From Trebouxia sp. TZW2008 (taxonomy: Eukaryota > Chlorophyta > Trebouxiophyceae > Trebouxiales > Trebouxiaceae), in assembly GCA_002118135.1 (NCBI GenBank), contig BDIU01000204.1:52889-116888 (forward strand): a stretch of 64,000 nt of DNA, written 5' to 3'. Below are positions 1 to 11,200 of this stretch, piece after piece; position 1 is the first letter of the stretch, and every line of letters begins with the position of its first letter. The translations under genes and the position numbers were made by a program. The notes under the pieces were generated by a model that was not told where the DNA came from, did not search any database, and saw nothing but the letters and a program-made list of their open reading frames with translations.

Positions 1-384
1 CAATTGTCCCAGCAAGTATGGCAGCTGCTGCGCGTAGAAGAAGCCGGACTCCGTGACATCGCCACTTATGCCGCGCCAAGGCCCGCTGTTGATCAGTAGC
101 AGCTGAATGCCATAAGCTCTCCTGGCGAGCCAATCTGCAATGCTCCATAATTCCCGCTCTCGGATTGTGGTCAAGCTGGACGCTGTCAAGTCCAGCTCGC
201 AGTCCCCATATACATGCGGTACTACCGGGTTGCGCAATATGCTGTTCCACCTTTTGCAGACCCTGTGCAATGCAGCCTTGGTCGCGAATGGCAGCAGGCT
301 CAGGACCTGGCTTAGCAACTCGTCTGACAAAATGCTGATATAGCTGAAGCCGAACGCTCGTTTGCTCGCCGATGAGGCGTCCAT
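1..384 (-). CDS. F-box protein, N-terminal 128 residues (cut by window edge)
   Basis: An open frame runs on the minus strand from ATG at 384-382 to the left edge with no stop. Residues about 14-60 read as an F-box: LSDELLSQVLSLLPF, then AALHRVCKRWNSILRNP, the usual leucine/proline-rich first helix and the ending with basic-Trp-aliphatic residues. F-box proteins are substrate adaptors that dock on SKP1 in SCF ubiquitin ligases. What follows (ELWSIADWLARRAYGIQLLL) resembles the start of a leucine-rich or similar substrate-recognition region, but the C-terminal domain is outside the window, so the target class cannot be named. No intron is seen in the visible part. The gene is divergent from the carbonic anhydrase at 916. 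Confidence 0.75.
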   Translation of the reverse strand, partial: MDASSASKRAFGFSYISILSDELLSQVLSLLPFATKAALHRVCKRWNSILRNPVVPHVYGDCELDLTASSLTTIRERELWSIADWLARRAYGIQLLLINSGPWRGISGDVTESGFFYAQQLPYLLGQL

Positions 385-915
385 GCGGCAATCGCAGTCG
401 TTGCTTGGTGCTGACAATCGACACAAGTGCGAGAGTGAAGCAATCACCTTAGTTTTACTAACGAAACGAACGAGGTCTGGGTTAATGCTTTGGTAATGGA
501 TTCGCCCAATTTGCTGTGATTGACTCGAGTGTCATCCTTTGCCGTACAGGGCCACAAGCGCTTATTCAATCAGGGATCAGTCTTTCTTATCCATCTTTAC
601 GGATTAGGCTTTAACCAAGGCCATTGCGGGCTGAATATGCAGTAGTCGGCGCTTTTGTTGACTGCACCTGCCGAAGCTGCCTCTGCTTCACAGAACACGG
701 ACTGGCAAAGACAAGGTATACTACGTAGCTAGACGCGCAGAACGCGCTTGTCGCTCAACAGCATGAAACCATCCTGCCATTGGCGTTGCAATGCTGTTGG
801 CTTGCTGACTTGTACAAGCGCTGTTGCATTCCAGCTCTGCAGACAGTGCTGACTCCGTGTTGCGCCGTACGCTTGGTGACACTGCAGGGCGTTTGAAGCT
901 TTGCCTAAAGCCGGA
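385..915. promoter_or_regulatory. Shared intergenic region between divergent F-box and carbonic anhydrase genes
   Basis: This 531 bp stretch separates the start codons of the two divergent genes and must hold both promoters and 5' UTRs. I see no clear TATA box or protein-coding exon; short frames on both strands have no family resemblance. Inference from gene orientation only. Confidence 0.4.
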
Positions 916-2175
916 ATGGAGCGCACAGGACTGCGTGCGGTTCTATGTCTATCATTGCTACCTGCGGTGCTATGCGCGCAGCAGCTCTCGTACCAACAAG
1001 ACGGCTTAAACTGGGGAGGTCTGTGTGTGACCTCTACTCAGCAGAGCCCCGTGAATCTGGTTGCCTCGCGTTTCACTGCAGCACAGTTGCCCTCGACCTC
1101 GGACATGACCTTCGGCACCGGCACGAACGTTTCCGTAGGTTTTGCAGCTGTCGCACTTGGTCCAAACTGGTGCATCAACCTTAAACATTTTGCCAAACAT
1201 GTTCCTGTGCCTTAGCTGGCGCTCTGCTGCAGAGAGATCATTGCATAGAGCCATAAATGCATTGATCTCCCTGTGCGTGTTGCTGCAGGTGCATAATCTA
1301 GGCAACCAGGTCAGAGTCACCTGGACACAAGCAGAGCCATCCATAGCCACAACCACCCTTGGTGCTTTCTATGCTCAGCCTAATGCAACGGGTATCATCA
1401 ACATTACTGGCACAAACACGCCAGCTGGTATGGCAGAGGCCGTCCTTACTATTGTGCCAACACAATTTCACTTCCACACCACTTCAGAGCACACAATTGA
1501 AGGGAGATTTGCTGCACTGGAGACACATTTGGTGGCAAATGTCACTGGGGCAAACACAAGCTGTGCCAATACGTGCACTGCTGTCTTTGCTGTGCTGTAT
1601 GACTTCAGTGCAGATGACGCAACAGGTGCGGTAGACAAAAGACTTTTGCTTGCATTCTTGGTCAGCATCGCCCTGTTCAGCAGTGCCTTACGTACATCGC
1701 TCGTGTCAATGCGACCCCTTTTGAAACTGAAAGAACCATTCAAGTGAGCGCCTGCATGCAACGGACAAGAAGGAACGTCTGTCCCTCAGCCGCTGATGTT
1801 TGTGCTGTATGTCCTGCAGGCAACGACTTTCTGGCTCCTTTCTTAGCCAACATTCCACCCAATGTTACCAGCAACAATGTCACGTATCTGGGCAGCAACT
1901 ACACTCTCAACCTGACAGATCTACTGCCAGTGGACACATCACAATACGTGCATTACTCAGGCTCACTGACCACACCACCATGCACTGAAGGCGTATCGTG
2001 GACAATTTTCACTGAAACGCAGCCCATCTCAGTGCTGCAAGTACAGACTCTTTCAGATCTTCTGGCCACAGCAATCATGGATGGTTTCACGCCTGAGCGC
2101 ACTGACAATCGCCTTCCACAGCCACTGTATAACAGGACTATGTGGTCATATGGTCCCACGTCAGCAACGTCTTGA
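916..2175 (+). CDS. Alpha carbonic anhydrase, secreted, 3 exons
   Basis: Exons 916-1134, 1289-1625 and 1820-2175 join in phase to give 303 residues. The first roughly 20 residues (MERTGLRAVLCLSLLPAVLC) form a signal peptide, so the enzyme should be periplasmic or extracellular, where it interconverts CO2 and bicarbonate for carbon uptake. Family hallmarks are FHFHTTSEHTIEG, which supplies two zinc-binding histidines and the conserved SEH, the third zinc His in ALETHLVAN, and HYSGSLTTPPCTEGVSW, the substrate-pocket signature. Several N-x-S/T sequons (NVTG, NITG, NVTY, NLTD) agree with a glycosylated secreted protein, as in Chlamydomonas CAH1. Introns are GT-AG; intron 1 lies in phase 0, intron 2 in phase 1. 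A TGTAA poly(A)-type motif follows at 2293. The start was chosen as the first ATG in the signal-peptide frame. Confidence 0.92.
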
Positions 2176-3393
2176 CGATAGCTGGATGACAGGCAGCACA
2201 TTGCCATTCAGCCCAAGATGTACACCTCCGACGCACATGTTCTGTGGAGCAGAATGCAAGCTTAAAGAAGCAACAACAGCAACAGGCATGATTGTAAACA
2301 CTCGAGCACTGTTGGCAATTTGGGGGTTATTGAGAATACAGACAGGCAGCTGTTGCTAGCCTTCAAGCTAGCAAAATTGAAGTAGCAAAGTCGTAGCTAC
2401 ATCTTGACCTCAAATGCATTGTATGGCAGCAAGAGCAAGCTTTGGTGTCCATTTGACACCTTTACAACAGCATGCCATGCATGCGTCATGGCATCTGAAG
2501 AAAATTGAGTATCTGTTGTGGATTGGTAGCATGAATGCAAGCTCTTAGGGACCATGTCCACTGGGCATGCATGGAGTGGCTGTCGAAGCTAATTTCATTT
2601 TGAAGCAAGCAAATTGCATGTACAGTGTGACAGAATCGATGGCATCAATCACCAATGGATGGATATTGCATCAATGACATGCTAAGCGACTACCAGCCTT
2701 ATGCATTGCTAGCGCTGGTTGCACGCTGGCCCTTGGTATTGCGTACGCGTGAATTTTGAGTCTAGCATTCTACTGAATGTCTGAAAGTTACCATTGCGAC
2801 CGTGCACACAAGCGGCAGTGCATTCTTGCAGTAACATCATTATTAATGCTTACTAGGCTGCAGGCATTAGCTGATCTGATTTGGATCATGGAACGCTGAC
2901 GCGTCGCTCAGTCGTAATCTGTTATGATCACGTCTCAGACCTCCGAGGCTCAGACTCTGTTGGACGCATGCAACGGTACCCAGCATGACATTATCCTGCA
3001 AAAACGACGGACTCCAAGCATGCAGGCATGGCAACATTCTGCAGCAAACGGCCGGTCAGACACACCGTGTGCGACATAGCATTGAAAAAAATAGTGCTCA
3101 AAATGTCATTTGGCCCCTATTCTAGCCACAACGAGTTTTGACTAACTACGATTTCGATTTCGCGGCTTGGCGAAGTGCACTTCTGATCAGCTACGCAGCG
3201 CCATTGCAGAAAGTGACTTCCAGCAAACTCCGCTGTCGGCAGGATCGCTTGTCACAATGCCAGGCACGTTTTTTGTCATCATTCGTGTAGACGACTGCTG
3301 CGCAGCACGGCGAATTACACCACTTCGCTGGTGTTCAAACTTGCATGCCTGACTGCGGGTTGCAGTGCAGGTAACTTTCAGACAAGCGTCAAC
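2176..3393. other. 3' UTR and intergenic, no gene seen
   Basis: The TGTAA motif at 2293-2297 probably ends the carbonic anhydrase transcript. Beyond it I find only short unconnected frames with no family resemblance up to the start of the next gene; the last 250 bp should contain that gene's promoter and 5' UTR. Confidence 0.4.
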
Positions 3394-4234
3394 ATGAGCG
3401 TCAGAGCTAAGCGCGAGGAAGCAGAAAAGAAGTCTTGGATCAATCCGTTTGATGCCTTGGCAGGCGTGGTGAGGCACCGCGACCACGATTCAAGAGCTTG
3501 CTCAGTTTTGTGCAAGCGACAGGCGCCTACATTCGTACGATGCTTTGCAGGACAGCGAAAAGGACCAAAATCTTGAGTTTCATGCGGTAAGCAATCCGTT
3601 GTAAGGCCTGACTTGAGCAGCATACTCACAAACTGACCTCTGACCGGTCGCTGCTTGGTCTGCTTAGATCGATGACATGGAGACAGAACAGAGGAACGAC
3701 CTGATTGACAGCAAGAAAGGTATCAAGGACAAGAAGACCTCCAAGAAGCTGACAAAGCTGGTACGAACTTGGCCTTATGTTCTTGCTTTCTTGACTATTT
3801 GCCTTTATAATTATCTGTATTACTGCAAAACATGTTGTGCTCTGATTTTGCAGAACAAGCTGGATGCTTTCAATGGCAAGTCTGCTAAAAGGGAGCCTAA
3901 CACATGGGGAGATGAGCCTGAATACAACAGTCCCAAGATCCCCGCCCCCAAGGTATATAGTGTTTGCCAGCTGCATCGTTGCTGGCCACTACGATACTTA
4001 CTGTGCATTACATGAACTGACTTGCATTGAGCTCGTAGAGTCACAAGTGCTTGGTGCCATGGCAAGATCAAGTGTCATCTCACAATTGTGTCAACCTTGA
4101 TATGCATGCATTTCTTTTCACTACCACAAGCGTAGCCTCTCATGTCAGAAACAGAAGTCACTTGCTTACAGGGTCCTCAAGTGCAGAATGACTGCTGGGA
4201 TGCGCCTCAGAACTCAAACCATGACTGGGACTGA
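3394..4234 (+). CDS. Unknown small hydrophilic protein, 5 exons, about 121 residues
   Basis: I do not recognise the family. Exons 3394-3468, 3551-3586, 3668-3760, 3854-3952 and 4172-4234 are all separated by phase-0 introns with good GT-AG borders (gtgagg, gtaagc, gtacga, gtatat donors), which is the main support. The protein starts MSVRAKREEAEKK, has a very lysine-rich middle (KKGIKDKKTSKKLTKL) suggesting nucleic-acid or ribosome contact or a nuclear signal, and ends in an acidic, tryptophan-containing tail with three short motifs (NTWGDEPEY, NDCWDAP, NHDWD). The W-acidic motifs could bind a partner, but this is inference. A TGTAA motif sits a few bases after the stop. The 36-nt exon 2 is the least certain. 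Confidence 0.55.
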
Positions 4235-5296
4235 GGAAATGTAACCTACCTGCTTGTTCATCCTGATCTTCTTAAGCCTGCCTCCTACTCCTCCTCCAAC
4301 TTGTTTCTTTAGTGTGTACAAGATGTCAACTGGAGACGCATGCCCTATGTGTCTCTTGTTTCTGCATGTTTCTGCCTGCTCTGTTTGCACCTGATTCAGC
4401 AAAGGACTGCAAAGGTGTGGCAGCAGATCTGTGCATTAGGACTTTTGCCTGAAGGCACTGCACCGCTCAACACCAGCAAAGCCATGCTGTGAATCTCCAG
4501 CCTTTTGTTTCTGCCTGCTACAGCGTGTTTGATTTGTGATATGTGCACACTGCTGTCTTCTCTTTTGTGTAATGATTGACGTCCAAAATGTGCATGGCGT
4601 CCTGCTTGTTAGTAAATGGCTTGCAAAGATCCTGCATTGCACTTGGTGTGCATGAACATGGTGTCAGATCGATCCTCAAGGGATGCATGCATCATTTTGA
4701 ATCTCAAGACATGTTCAGTGGCCACGGTGCAAGGGGCAAGTGACCATATTGAGCGCATGCATTTGCCTCTCAGCATTTTCACAAAGTCTCAAGCCTCTGC
4801 AGAAGCGTTCACGATAGCCAAACCAGCGACTCTTCCTCTGAGGCTATGTATGCATCCTTATGTTGGCAGCACACAAATTACGCGTCATTGAGCAGACTGT
4901 ATCATAGTATGGCTAAGATTGACATAGTTGCCATGCAGTGCAGTGCTACAGTGACAAGAAGCTGTTATTATAACGATCATGACTGACACTGTCTGAACCG
5001 GAAGTGGTCATGCTGGCAATATTTTTGCCGCAGACATGCTATCCTTGCACTGTATTGCCTGAAAGCACAAGATCTGAACTGCTAGGCACAGGTTGCGAAT
5101 GCCACGCGTCACTATGAAACACCATCAAACTCATAGAAATTATTGGCCATGCATCACCGCACTTTTGTCCCAACCGTCAGCGGAGCGCAAAAACACAACA
5201 ACAATACAGACCATTGTTCTTCTGCTGAAAACTAATAGTCAAACACTGATCAAACTCCAGAGCTTGCAGCTGGCTATGCCACTGCCAGTCCCACTG
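4235..5296. other. Convergent intergenic region, no gene seen
   Basis: Lies between the 3' ends of the unknown + gene and the EDM2-like - gene. It holds only short open frames lacking domain resemblance or splice-consistent neighbours; most is presumably 3' UTR of the two converging genes. Confidence 0.4.
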
Positions 5297-8200
5297 TCAA
5301 CGCTGATGCCCATGGTGCCAAGGGAGCGTGCCAAAAGCATGCTGTGGCGGGTTGACCACTGGAGGCTGCTGCAACGGGGGGCCCTGCTGAGACATATGCT
5401 GCTGCTGCTGCTGCTCTGGTAGTTGTTGCCAAGGCAGAGGGAACTGCTGCCCATGTGGCTGCTGCCACGGGTACTGCGGCAACTGCTGCGGTATTTGCTG
5501 CTGCTGCTGCTGCTGTGGTGCCTGTTGATGCATTGGTTGCGGAGGCATGAAGTTAGGCCGCTGTTGCCATGGTTGGGGCTGCTGAGGCATGTGGGGGGCA
5601 AAGGGGGGTTGCATGAGGTGAGAAGGGGGGCGGCGTCTACTGCCATAGCGCGGCGGGCCTGCATGGGGTGTGGGGTACCAGCCCGAGCCGTCACGGGGTA
5701 GCCTGCCAACCCAGTCTTGGCGCAGCAAGACTCGCAATGCTGGAGTGATCAAATTCCAACTTTCAGCTGTTGCGCCTGGGACATAGAATGACCTGCACTA
5801 GCAGCACTGCATATAAGCCAAAACAAAGACAAAGTCGTCACATGAAGAAAAAAATCAGTACTAGTCAACCAAGCAATCCAACAAGCAGCAGATCAGCGCA
5901 CAGAGGAAGCTGCTGCATTCTGCTCCTTGCCTGACATGGGCAGGACTCAAACAAAGGTGTGGTTTGGCATGTCAAAACAGGCCTGCTTGAGCATTAGGAA
6001 GCAAGTAAACAGCACAAAGGTATGTGGTGTACGCCTTGATGTATTCATGTTTGCGCCAGTGCCAGTGAGACAGCAGACCACTGACCACATAGCTACTACC
6101 ATTACTTATACAACAGCATGTCATGGCGAACAGAAAAATGCAGCCTCACCTGTCGCTCATAGTGGTGCAGTCCTCGTACATGACCACATAGTTGCGGGGG
6201 ATGGGTGTGCTTGGAGGCACTATCAGCACAATGACGCGGGGTCTGAACTGATCAGCAGCATGCTCCATGAATTTGCGTGCCAGCTGATTGTTCTTGCCAA
6301 AAGGAGGGTTCAAGCCAATGACAAGGGTGTCACCAGGCGGAAGCTGGCCTGCAACAGCACCCGCCATCTTTCATAGCAGGTTACGATTTGCCATCATGAT
6401 CATGCAAGTGATGTGCAGGAAGCAGCGTTGCATGGAGCGCATGCTGTATCTCAAGTATGCTGTTGGCAGAGGCCAGCGATCAGATATGCAGCAAGATACC
6501 TCACAGCAAACAGCAGAAGCATCAGACGCCTCTTTTTATGGCTTAGCAATCACATCCAGGCAATCATATAATGCTTCCTGTTCAGACGTGCCTGTCACTT
6601 TGTCCACCACCATACAATGATGACAGTTTGGACAGAAGGAGGGACAGGACATGTTTGATGTGCTTTGCAAGACATGCCTGTCACTGTGTGAGCTGAGTCA
6701 GCAGCATACAGTCTGCCTCTGTGTGTGTTCATTCAGCTGCCTGTCCTGACAATTATGCATAAAGCTTAGAAGGCCTGCAACTACATGCCAACTACATCTT
6801 GAATATGCCTGTCACTGTGTCCGCCATGTCAAGAGCACGCGCCGTACCTCTACGCGTGTCCATCCAGCTGGAACGCTCAAAGTCCTCCAAATTCTGACTA
6901 GTGATGATGTCAAAGGCACGCCCCTTTAGGGTGAGCCCTTGTTTGGCGCCCTCCTTCTTCACCAAGGGCACAAATGCATTCGCCCCACAGCTGAAGTCCA
7001 CAATAGTGTCGCCGTCATGCAAGTAGAAGCTCAGCAGCTGTGCTACTGTCTTCAGCAAATGCTCCTTGGTGAAATGGCGCCCATAGCTGCTGTACCTGCA
7101 GCATGACAGAAGACATTCGGGTTGAGCGATTAGCCTGGTGCCTATCTTCCTTATGAAGGGAGCACCAACGCACGGCACCATAGCTGCAGTTCACAATAGT
7201 GTTGCCATCATGCACGTAGAAGCTCAGGAGCTGCGCTACTTGCTGAAGCAAATGCTCCTTTGTGAAACGCCGCCCATAGCTGCTGCACCTGCAAGGCTAA
7301 AACATACTTTTGTGATGATGTATTGCCCTGGGAATGTGCACCTCTTGATAGTGTGATCATCAAGTAGAAGCTCGGCAGCTGCACTATGAAAACAAACATT
7401 GCTGTTGCTTGCCGGGGCATGCATTTTGAAGCTCAGCAGCTGTGCCACTTGCTACAGCAGGTGCTCTTAGTGAAGTGCGCTGATGGCTGCTGTACCTGTA
7501 CCATGAGAGCAGATGTGCACGCTTTGTGATTGCCCTGACCATGTGAAGACTGCAGTGGAATTGTCAACATGCAGGTGGCTGTGCCACTTGCTGCAGCAGA
7601 TGCTCTTTGGTAAAGTGGCCCCCATGGCTGCTATACCTGCAATAAGGAAGCATATGATGAACGACTGCAGTCCGTTCGTCTTTCATTCATTCTGTATGTA
7701 TGCTAGGCAGGCTCAGCAGGCCCAGCTAGATAGCACTGCAGTGTACCTGGTGTTGATGCAAGGCTATGACCCCGCAGCTTTGGCTGCAATCCAGTTGACA
7801 TGCCAGCAAGTATCATAGCTTACAACAGCAGCATACAGGAACTTCTCTTTGTAAGGACGCTCATGTACCGACATTGACGATATAGGGACTCTGCAATTGG
7901 GAACCAAGCTCTGCATTCTGGCTGCAGTGGCTCCCCTGAGTAAGGACAATTTGATGTACGGAGAATTTCTTAGGGACCAAAGCAGTCGTCACAAAGAGGA
8001 GTCACTCTACACCCTTGGCAGCAGGTGGCCACTCATGTCAGACACTCAGTGGCCAGACTGCCCTGCAGCAAATCAAAGGCTGCAGTACAGACGATAGACC
8101 TGCGCATGCAATACCATCCACTTATTGCATATTGAAGTTGCAACATAACAGCTAACACTGTTTGCGGAGCTTGGCTGAGCTTACCTTTTACCATGCAGGA

Positions 8201-11200
8201 AGGGCGCCAGGACCATGCTCATGTTGTCCTGGTGCATCAGCAGCTCTCTGACATATTTTGAGTCCACAAAATATTTGGCCCGCGTGGGGTGCTTCAGCGC
8301 ATTGGCCACGGCCTGCTCTGCGGCCTTCAACCGCTCCTGCAACAGAGGATGCCCAGTGTTGTACCTGTCAAACTCCATTTCATTTACTCTGATCGGTTCT
8401 GTTCTGTTACTTCTGTTGCCATTCTTGCGAGAAAGAGAGTTGCTGCTTGTCCCAGAGCTGTTGGTCCTTTGCTCCAAGACACTGCCACTAATCTCTTGGT
8501 CATTCACGAAGTTGGTACAAAAGTGGTGGGCTTGGAGGTGCTGCTATAGCGCCATTTAACCAGCTCAAGGGTCATGTCTGTTCATTGCACAGGTGCACAG
8601 GTATACGTCAAAACGGGCTACAATCTATGCGCTACTGCTACAATTCAACGAAGCCGTGCATGAGACACAAGTTGTCAACAATTGCTTTCGTTACGCTGCT
8701 CTTGCTGCATCCTGCCAATTGCAGGCTCTCTGTCCCCTGAGCTGGCTGACTGCGCATGTTTATGCTGCCAAAATAATGTTTCGGCCTTCGAAGCAAGTAA
8801 CAAAACATCACATCAGCCACAAATGCTTGCTGATGCTACGACATGGATGAAAATGCTCTGACATGTGGACATGCTCTGACAGCGCAGCAAATTTGTCAGA
8901 CATCTGTACCTGGATGCTCAAGATGAGGCAGGCTCGCAATACAGGACTTTGGCCACTCACACCCTGCACCTTCGCTACACTGTGTAATGTGCCATTGTCA
9001 TTACTGTGATGATAGTGATTGTTTTATTCATGTTGACATGATTGTCACCGAGGATGTCACTATTGTTGTGATCATTTGTAGTAGTAGCAGGAAGGTTAGT
9101 GGTGACTATACCTCTGTGGTGATCATCTGACTGCGGTTGGCACATACATAATTTGGAAATGTCACTCACGAAAGGACAGTGAGATGGTGGTCTTACTGGG
9201 ACCTGAGAAATGCATTGACAGTGCACACACAGTTTGAGACTGGCAGTACCTCTGTCAAGATTGTCTTGCTGGGATAGCACACACAGTTTGTAGCTGGCAG
9301 TGCCTCAGTGATGAGCTTTTTGCTGGAGTGGGAGAACATCTGCGTTCTGATGCTGTGACAAGGGCTGTGCAGTACTGAGGAAAGCAGAGACTGGAGATGC
9401 CTCTGAGACGGTGGACTTGCTGGGACCTGAGAGATGCACTGACTGTTTGAGACCGGCAGTAACTCCGTTAAGATTGTCTTGCTGAGATTGCACACACAAT
9501 TTGTAGCTGGCAGTGCCTCAGTGAGCTTCTTGCTGAAGAGGCAGAACATCTGCGTTCTGATGCCCTGACAAGGGCTGTGCAGTACTGAGGAAAAAGCAGT
9601 GACTGGAGGTACCTCTGAGACAGTGGATTGCTGGGTCCTGAGAGATGCACTGACAGTGGACCCACAGTTTGTGACTGGCAGTATCTCTGTCACGGTTGGC
9701 TTGCTGGGGTTTGTAAGGGGCAGTGCCTCTGAGATTGTGGCTTTGCTGGGGTGGCTGTACATGTGCGTGCTCATGTTTTGACATGGGCATGTAGCACATG
9801 CAAAGGCTGGGACTGGCAGTACCTCTGCCATGGTCATCTTACTGGCAAACACATTACTGGCACATACACAATCGGAATGTCATTCACAAAGAAATAGTAC
9901 CTCTGAGATGGTGGATTTGCTGGGTTGGCTGTAGGGCTCAGGCTGGCGGGTGGTGGCCTTCACTCTCTGCAGGACTTGCTGCAGGCTGGGCCCTGCACTC
10001 ATGATCTCTTGTACACGATTGGCAGCCTCCGCCTTGCGCTGCTCCAGGCTGGCCTGCCTCAACTGCCGTGCAAACTCATGAGGTACGTCTATGGGCCCTG
10101 AACACATGGCACACATCTGATCACGCTATGTCGGTTTTGTGGGTTCTTCTGCTGCTCCAGGCTGACCTGCCGTAGCTGCCGTGCAAACTCATGCGGCACA
10201 TTAGTAGGGCCTGCATGTTGGGCCTACATGTCAATCAGGGCCCAACGGTGCTAGTGAATAAAGCATACTGACCTGCCTGAACGGACTCATGATTTCACAT
10301 GAGCTGTAGTGTCTCACATGCACCCGACGCCTTGTACTGCAGGCACTCTGCAATCTGTTCAGCTTCTCTGAGGTCTGTCCTCTGTCACAACACATGACAA
10401 CTCAAGAACTGCTGCATGGGACCCCAAGGTACAACCCCAGGCCACTCTTGCAAGCCATGCAGGAGGACCCCATGCCTTGAAGCATTGACGACAATAGCAG
10501 CACCTCCCATGCCATTAAAAACACCAGTGAGGGGGAGCGTTAAGGTCAGAGAACACCACAACACAGGAGGGACAAATTGAAGACAACACAGCATGTACGA
10601 AATGCAGGATGTGGTTCCAGACCAAGCAGAGAGGACAACACAGCATGTTTGTTGATGCTGCAGTGTCCCAAAAAGCCAGACTGGCAGGAGCAAGAAACAT
10701 GATGCTGCTGTTTAGTGTGCAGCTAGCTCATATGCAGTAAGCCACAAAGTATATCCACATCTGTATTGCAGCTTGAGCTGCAGTGTCATAACAAGTTTGT
10801 GCAGCCCAAGACCACAAGTCAGATATGCTTGCACTTTGCAGCGCACTACACATAAACCAGGTGTACACTAAACAGCTGGTTTGCAATAGGGCGCTGGCAG
10901 GTTGTTTGATGCATTTCAGCTTCAGCAGGTAACTCACGTGGTGGTGCAGCAGGGACACCCGCAACGCCAGTTGCATCTGCAGGGGGTGCAGCTGCCTGAG
11001 CATCTTCCAGACCAGCTGCTTTGCCACTTTCTGTTGCTTCAGCAGCATCACCTTGGCTTCTTGCAGCTGCCTTGAGTGCATTCCTGCCCTGTGCTTTTGC
11101 TCCTGCTTCTGCTGCTGCCGCAAAAGCTGTAGTGTGACTCCTCTTAGCAGTCTTGGTGACAACAGCCGCTGATGGTGCCGCCTGAGCATGACCGGCTGCT

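Noticed and set aside
5239..5709. Alternative Ser/Gln/Ala-rich frames on both strands
   Set aside because: Shadows of the CAG-rich, Gln/Pro-coding last exon of the EDM2-like gene.
9193..9852. 219-codon open frame on the minus strand with repeating PSKxTxSE blocks
   Set aside because: It lies wholly inside EDM2 intron 9 and is explained by tandem copies of an exon/donor junction; flanking exons join in phase without it.
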